DNA from: Udeniomyces pyricola
Taxonomy: Eukaryota; Basidiomycota; Tremellomycetes; Cystofilobasidiales; Mrakiaceae
Direction: 5' to 3'
Length of the DNA: 64,000 bases
Assembly (NCBI GenBank): GCA_039545295.1
Contig: BCIK01000004.1
Coordinates: 807,389-871,388 of the forward strand
The number at the start of each line of letters is the position of its first letter. Positions within the stretch are counted from its first letter, which is position 1. Below, piece after piece: positions 58,159 through 64,000 of this stretch. A program made the translations under genes and the position numbers. A model generated the notes under the pieces. The model was not told the DNA's origin, searched no databases, and was given only the letters and a program-made list of their open reading frames with translations.

Positions 58159-58359
58159 CATGACCACTTCATCCGACCCGCTTCCCTCAATGCTCGCCAC
58201 GGCTGAGTCTTCCATCGTTCATCTACGCGCGAGACTCGCGTTAGCCACCTCGGCGCCAGGCTGGTGGGCGGTCGAGCAGGACTGGTCAGGGCTCAGGACC
58301 CATCATGCGATGGACCCTTGGACGCTTGGACCGCTCGTGCTCGTACGGGTACGTACTTG
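58159..58359 (+). CDS. Weak candidate small ORF, 66 residues
   Basis: An open frame from ATG 58159 (MTTSSDPLPSML...) has third-position C/G preference like neighbouring genes and contains APGWWAVEQDWSGLRTHH. It could be the first exon of an unseen gene, since donor-like gtacgggtacg follows at 58346, or spurious. An in-frame upstream ATG at 58043 would lengthen it to 105 residues. No homologue was recognised. Confidence 0.2.
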
Positions 58360-59203
58360 AACGACATGTGCACACATCGGTCAAGCGAGAGTCATATGGA
58401 TATACCATGGATGTCTTATGAATATATGCGGGCAAGGACTTGTTTGACGGAGCCCGGACCTCGACGCGTTGTACGCGTTTGAGAGCCAGTAACTTGGTCA
58501 CCGCGCATATACGCACTGCAGCTGATCACGTCCCACCTTATTGTTCTCCCTCTCATCACATACATCACATCACCTCGTTTAATCATCAACTGCTCACTCT
58601 CACTTGTCGTCCTCTCAATACTCCCAACACTCTGCACAATTGCCCGCTTTTGCTTCGGCATTAACTTCACTTTGCTTACCGAGTGCCCCGGTCGATACGG
58701 AAGGAATTTGAACGTCGATCTCAGAGCCGCCCCCCCACTATCACTCGCATTCCTTTTCAACGTTATTTGATATGCTACATGGTTCGATAAGAGTGATGAC
58801 CGACCAACTGAAAATGAAGACCGTTGAATGATACGTTCAAGCACGAGAACATCATGATGGGGTCGCCTCTGCCCTTGACGTCCTTATATGCAGTCTTGTA
58901 TGTGGGCCAAAGTCATTTTGATTGGCATGTTGAAGCCGCGTGCGAAGAAGATGATGATGGATGTCTGGGAATGTATGATATCATATATGAACTTGACGGA
59001 AACATGCTACGTGCATGGTGGGGGTGAACTTTGAGGGGACCTTGTTGCGTGGATGATGCTAGTGATGATGATGCTCATGGACGCGTCGACGCGCGACGTG
59101 ATGAGCGCACGCCTCATAATATCATACCGGCCTTTTCACGGATCATCTACATATACGCCAACCAACACCGGACACCGCCATCCTCTCACTCACACTCCAA
59201 GCC

Positions 59204-60138
59204 ATGCCATCTCCTACTTCCTCATCCTCTAAACCTACCACCACTGGCTCTTCTTCATCCAATCCCTCATCACTTCCTCCTTGCCCCATCTTTGACCTCA
59301 CCCAATTCATCTGCGAACCCATTTACAACTACGACCCCGTCACTCACGAGCGGATCGCCGGTGGACGCATCGATTGCTATCCCTGGGTCAGATACTTTCG
59401 CAAGTAAGTCTACTTATCATTTCGTTTCCATCCCATTCCTACCAAGCCATCATTGAGACCTGCTTGGGGTCATCATCCTCATCATTGGTGACCTTTGACC
59501 GAGTTCATAACCGAGTTCGTCGGGTCCAAGGCAGGTCGTTGCTAATGACACGTCCGCGCTTCGCTCATGAACGACACACTTTACACCCCCACTCACTCAC
59601 TCACTCACTCACTCACTTTTTCATTTCTTCGCTCGTCTTGGGTTCTCGTCTTAGATGTGAAAACCTTCCTGCGGTAGAAATCACCGCTGTTGTTCATGCG
59701 AACCAAGGCGAACTGCCCCTCGACCAACCGTTCGTGTCGTCCTCATCAAACCCCCTCAATCCTCCTCCTCCCCTTCCCCTCTGCCTAACCCCCAGGACAG
59801 CTCCTCCAGCTTCCCAAACAACACAAGCTATCAAAGAAACAGAGAACAAAAAAAACCACAAGAGACTAAATCGGAATTTTCTCCATGGATTCCTTTTTTT
59901 TTTCTCTTCTTTCTTCTTTCTTTTCTTTTAAATTCCCCTACGCAGACTTCCCAAAGGCAAACTCTGGGACCATGCGAACCCACCGAGGACGGACCCGTTC
60001 AAGATCAATCTCACCACGCCTCCACCTTCAGCTCCAGCTCCAGCTTCAGCTAGTCTCGCTCTTGATTCCCCTGATGCTTCCTTTCCTTTAGCGGCGTCCG
60101 ACTCGAGTCGGCCGTCGGTATCGTCTCCCGTTGCTTGA
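59204..60138 (+). CDS. SOM1: Mitochondrial inner-membrane-peptidase factor Som1
   Basis: Three exons: 59204-59403, 59655-59729, 59946-60138; 155 residues. The core CPIFDLTQFICEP, then GRIDCYPWVRYFRKCENLP and AVEITAV, matches the Som1 pattern C-x-x-x-ELTQY-x-C ... V-x-C-x-P-x-x-R-x-FR-x-C ... VEIT, with four aligned cysteines. Som1 is a small intermembrane-space protein needed for the Imp1/Imp2 peptidase complex. A conserved-looking PLPKGKLWDHANPP segment follows in exon 3, then an Ala/Pro/Ser-rich tail not found in yeast Som1. The exon 1-2 junction falls just before the last core Cys and restores it, which supports the splice. Intron 1 carries a (CACT)n repeat and intron 2 a T-rich tract. Confidence 0.8.
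59591..59616. repeat. (CACT)n repeat in SOM1 intron 1
   Basis: Six tandem tetranucleotide units within the first intron of the SOM1-like gene. Confidence 0.85.
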
Positions 60139-60661
60139 AGACGTAATAACCCTTCCCACCCGAGACAAGACCTTCCAAAACTGAAATAGAAGAACAGGAC
60201 GAGGAGACGAAGGAGATACAAGGCAAGAGAACGGAAGGGAGGGAGGGGCGGGGAGAGTGGACCAGATGTTTAAAGGTGAAACCCCCTATTTTCTAAATAA
60301 ATAAAAATCGTGGTTGTTACGTTAAAAAAAAAAAACAATGTGTTGATCCGCCCGTGTCACTTTTTTTCCTTTTCTTCTTCTTTCTTTTATACTTTTCTTG
60401 TTTTTCATATATACCCTCTGGTCAGGCATCTTGACAAACGACCCACCGACGTCCTACTGGGGATTCGAAAAAAACGTTTTTTTTTTTTTTTACGATTCGC
60501 TTTCGATCGATCGTCTTTGATCACAATCGAACTTGCCCATTCCGCTCGACCCCTTTTGGAGTGTGTCCCTCACCGACCAGATCACTGCGGTAAGGAAGGG
60601 GAAAGGACTCCGCGGCCGTTCATATCATGGGGAGAGCGAAGGGCGAGGCGGGAGGAGGGGT

Positions 60662-60706
<45 letters not shown>
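60662..60706. repeat. Poly-G tract (G45)
   Basis: Forty-five uninterrupted G, followed by further short G runs to 60720. It could form quadruplex structures. The length may be inexact, because a nearby unknown base (60939) shows the assembly struggled here. Confidence 0.85.
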
Positions 60707-60707
<1 letters not shown>

Positions 60708-60948
60708 GGGGGGGTGGGTGGGTTGGTTGATTGATTAAGTTCTTGTTATACCTTCCTTCCCCAGTCGTCTCCATTGAGCCGCCTGGGGAGGAGGGTAGTT
60801 GTTGTGTTTCTTTTTTTTTTCTTCCTTTTTTTCAAGAGGGGAATGAATGGCGTATACGTCTCATCTGCAAGACAGATCATCATACGCAGCCAGCCCTTGA
60901 GACAAAAGTTCACAGCCCTTCTCCCCCCCCCTCCCCCCNCTCCAAAAA

Positions 60949-60988
60949 CAAACAAACAAACAAACAAACAAACAAACAAACAAACAAA
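60949..60988. repeat. (CAAA)n tetranucleotide repeat
   Basis: Ten perfect CAAA units, directly after the C-rich stretch that includes the N at 60939. Confidence 0.9.
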
Positions 60989-61746
60989 ACAACAACACCA
61001 ACAACACAAGTCCCGAAGAAACATGAAAAAAAAAAAAAACTAGTCATGATTGGATAATTCCTTGACTGACCTCACATGATCATCAAGGACGGCAACGGTA
61101 CACTCATCTGATGTTCAAGTTTGTTTGATTTGAATTTATCGTTCCGTTTTGAAAAAAAAGGGAGAAGGGTGAGAGTGAAAACAAAAAAAGGAAGGAAGAA
61201 AAAAGAAGAAAGAAACAGAGGGGGAGGGGAAGGGGGGGGGGGAGAAGAAGCAAGAGACTGAGCTGAGAGTGAGAAAAGGGGAAAAAGAAGGAGACAAGTC
61301 TTCACTAGAGAAAGGTTAAATTGGACAGCAGAGTCATTGGAGACCGAGGGGGGGGGGAGGAAAATATCTATGCGCGCTGTCACATAGTGGGGTTAAAGAA
61401 GAAACGAAAACTAATGTGAGTTGGCACGAAAACAAGGCAAAGAAAGAGAGGGAGGGAAGAGAAAGGAGAAGGATGAGGTATATATAAGAAGAAGAAAAAA
61501 CGTAGTGAAAGACAAAGGAGCGAGATGCCTCCATGCAGCGGACAAATGTACGCATGAGACTCTCAAAGTAGGGTATCGATATTGAGAAACGGGAGGTTGA
61601 AGGAGAACTCAAAGCAAGGAGTGGTGCAAGGATGAAAATGAGCGCCGAAGTATGTGGAAAGAGGCAAGAGATAGGTTGTAAGGCAGAAAGCGGCAGTGTC
61701 GCAGAGCAAGCAAAGAGGACAAACGTGCGATGTCTGGTATGCGCCG

Positions 61747-64000
61747 TTAGGACGAAGTCGTCTTTTTCCCTCCGCCCAGTCCCTTGATAGCACCGATGAC
61801 GCTATTCTTCTTCGAGTGACCTTTTTTGGTGGGTCCTGAGGGTTCCGACTGCTGCTGGGCTGTTTCCGCGTCGTTGAGATCAACGTCCTCGATGGGCATG
61901 TCGTCCTCATGCTTCTCTTCTTGCTCTTCCGGCCCGGTCGAAGCCGATGAGTGACCTCCAACAAGCCGGATTGTCGCCGGTGGAAGCGGAGGAGAATCCG
62001 GCCCGTATGCGGCGTCAGAGAGGGTCGAGTCGGCGGTCGAGAGGGAAGGCTGGGAATTCGAGGGCGCAAAGGGAGTTTGATAATGGGATGTAGGAGAGAA
62101 CGAGGTGGATGGAGGTGTTGACGAGGAGGAGAGAGGTACCGATGTATCGTACGTAGAGCTAAATTGGCTGGCAACCCGTGAGGCCATAGGAGGAGGTGGT
62201 GGTGGGGAAGAAACTATTGAAGAGACAAGAGGTGGGGTAGAGATTCGGAGGTTAGAGCTGAGATCCGTTCCGAGGGCAAGGAGGTCCCTTTCGACACCAG
62301 TGTTGGTGGGCGTATGCTGCCTGCTCGGATGAGGCGATGGAACTGGTGAGACAGGAAGGGGGACAGCTGTAGGAGAGACAATGGGAAGGAGGGATGATTG
62401 GTTGGCGAGATTAGGAGATGACGTTCGCTCGGTTCCGTTTGCTCCTTGGATACTTGTCGCGGAGCTTCGTCGGAGGAAGTTGAACGCGCGTGAAGAGGTG
62501 CCACCAGGACTTAATGCGCCACTGCCACCGTCGTCTTCACCACTTCGCCTACCGAAACCTTCGCCAAGTCCACCTTCGAGATCGACGTCGATCATCCCAC
62601 CGGCTCCCCCTCCCGCACGATCTCTGTTCCCACCGTCACGGCGGTCATTCTCGTCGTAGGTCGCTGTCGAGTCGACGACAACCGAGGGATGATTGTCCGA
62701 GAATGACTCGGCACCGTTCGCTCCGCCAAGGATCCATCCACCTCGCAGGTTTTTAGCCTCGGCCAGAGCAACGGCCTCCGAGGCAACAACGTCAGATCGA
62801 GTCGGCAGGTCAAGTGGAGCAGCCATGGGCGCGGGATGCGAGGGCGTATGTTGATGATGAACGACAGGAGATGAAAGCGGGCTTCTCTTCTTGCGGTAAG
62901 CAGCTTCGACGGGTGAGAGGAGTTCGGGATTGGCAAGCGTGGTGTGAGTCGAGGGTACAGTAGAGACGAGTTGGCGACTGCCACCAAACCCGACAGAGGA
63001 AGACGGGGGGTGGGAATGTTGTTTGAACTGAGCACTGCCCTCGTGATTAGCGCCCAAATCGGGTGAAGCAGGGATTAGCTGACCCTCCCTCGCTTTGTTC
63101 CCATCCCCTTCGTTGGTAACATCGCCCAAGCCGAGACCTTCGTTGACCGCCTCCACATCCATACGAGCGGCTGATAGATCATCCTTGAGCAGACCAGCAT
63201 GATCCCACAATCGGACGGATCGATCCCACCAGGCTTCGAGAACGTTCCACCCTCGGTATTCTCCTGTGAGACGCATCCCCGTCGAGCGATCTCCATACTG
63301 GTCTCCGCCAAGATAGTCAGTATAGCCGATGCCATCTTCGGATCCCTGGAAGTACAAGAAGGCGGCCAAAAAGCAAGTAAGTAACAATGATATGGAGATC
63401 AGGGGAAGAATATTCGGGATCAGCATGGTGGGATGAATACATGTGGAAGTGGCCTGAACAATCATTTGAGCGCTAGCCCCGCTTTCATTCTCACCACTTA
63501 TCCAAGATGGACAAGTGCTTATGATAGGAGTGCGACGAAAAGGACCGGCAAAACAAGAACAAGCTAAAGGTACGTACGCTATCTGTCCCACGACCACTGC
63601 CATCTAGCTCCCAACCTTCCCCACTCTCGAGCTCGTCGGCAAACGAGGCGAGCCAGCGACCCCAGCCGCCTTCACCTTCACCCTTCCAAAGAACGCACTT
63701 GGTGTCAAAGTCGCGCCCAAAGACAATGACCTGCCCCCACTCACCCGACGGACCGGGATCCAGATCGACCCCGACGTAGTTGCCCGATCGATCCGAGATG
63801 AGTGGAAGCCAGCCTCGGTTGGCGTACGCCTTCTTGATCCACCGCGGTGGTAGTGAGCTCATTTGGGCAAGGAGCTTGGGGTTGGCTCCCGTTCGCGGGT
63901 CGGCTTCGGCTGTCCGCCAAAATTGCCATTCGCGCAGGACATCCTCGAGCGGAAGCAAAGCAAGGCCGAAGAAGAGGCCCTCGGTCGCGCCCCCGTCGAC
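61747..64000 (-). CDS. KNR4: SMI1/KNR4-family cell-wall regulator, 5' end outside the window
   Basis: Two exons are visible (minus): 63578-64000 (continuing past the edge) and 61747-63345, together 673 residues so far. The SMI1_KNR4 domain is recognisable in exon 1 as GLFFGLALLPLEDVLREWQFW, RGWLPLISDRSGNYVGVDLD, GEWGQVIVFGRDFDTKCVLW and WGRWLASFADELESG, continuing across the intron to LGGDQYGDRSTG. The domain's start lies outside. A long Ser/Pro-rich, low-complexity region follows and the protein ends in a basic tail (KKGHSKKNSVIGAIKGLGGG). Yeast Knr4/Smi1 coordinates cell-wall synthesis with the Slt2 MAP kinase pathway and is largely disordered outside its core. The same layout is seen here. 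Confidence 0.85.

Larger units (their letters stand above)
57227..59203. other. Long region without a confident gene
   Basis: About 2 kb. It holds the promoter of the hypothetical minus-strand gene (57230-57600), a pair of perfect hairpins (57955-58006), a weak plus-strand ORF at 58159-58359 and an upstream region for the SOM1-like gene. CG-rich palindromic pieces such as gacgcgtcgacgcgcgacg occur at 59079-59097. No RNA gene was recognised. Confidence 0.45.
60139..61746. other. Convergent intergenic region, repeats and one unknown base
   Basis: Lies between the 3' ends of the SOM1-like (+) and SMI1-like (-) genes. It contains a G45 run, a (CAAA)n repeat, several A/T homopolymers, and an undetermined base at 60939. 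The rest, about 61100-61700, is purine-rich and probably includes the SMI1-like 3' untranslated region. No gene was seen. Confidence 0.5.

Noticed and set aside
58416..58844. 142-residue minus-strand ORF
   Set aside because: No domain, no coding-like codon bias, and no splice context; probably chance.
1..64000. tRNA, rRNA, CRISPR or transposon genes
   Set aside because: I looked for B-box-like GGTTCGAATCC, transposase or reverse-transcriptase motifs, long terminal repeats and spaced direct repeats, and found none convincing by eye. A tRNAscan or repeat search could still reveal one.

Overview
The window is fungal nuclear DNA, almost certainly from a basidiomycete. The genes are closely packed on both strands. 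Most are split by many short GT-AG introns with branch-like ctgac/ctaac motifs and short pyrimidine tracts, and every protein recognised is of fungal type. Intron load reaches 24 exons in one gene. A yeast-like Pucciniomycotina or Ustilaginomycotina is my guess at the lineage, but nothing here proves it. I built the gene models by hand by joining reading frames across splice sites. In all but one model (the GH28 gene, whose first exon is missing) intron phases and total lengths are consistent from start to stop.

Left third (1-21.3 kb): a Dug3-type glutamine amidotransferase of glutathione breakdown (+), a Ser/Thr kinase with an unusual catalytic loop and RS-rich tail (+), the ribosome-biogenesis factor RRP7 (+), a 14-exon gene for a 2,331-residue coiled-coil protein (-), and a wax-synthase-type MBOAT acyltransferase (+).

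Middle (21.8-41.0 kb): RNase P/MRP zinc-ribbon subunit RPR2 (-), the mitochondrial complex III chaperone BCS1 (-), a PFK26-type 6-phosphofructo-2-kinase whose bisphosphatase active-site His is Ser (-), sharing a 462 bp divergent promoter with proteasome subunit beta-6 PRE7 (+), an alpha/beta hydrolase (+), and a secreted GH28 exopolygalacturonase (-).

Right third (40.6-64 kb): a probable GNAT acetyltransferase (-), a seven-knuckle CCHC protein of the Gis2/CNBP family (-), a Crg1-like SAM methyltransferase (+) converging on a full-length ABC-B exporter (-), a low-complexity protein with a possible membrane tail (-), mitochondrial inner-membrane-peptidase factor SOM1 (+), and the 3' part of an SMI1/KNR4 cell-wall regulator (-) running off the right edge.

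Most genes are housekeeping and look functionally unlinked, as is normal for a fungal chromosome arm. The methyltransferase/ABC exporter neighbours are the only pair suggesting a shared theme (handling of toxic small molecules), and that is inference. Intergenic DNA holds very long homopolymer runs (C21, C28, G45, A26, A35), simple repeats and one undetermined base at 60939. I saw no transposon, rRNA, tRNA, CRISPR or virus-derived sequence.
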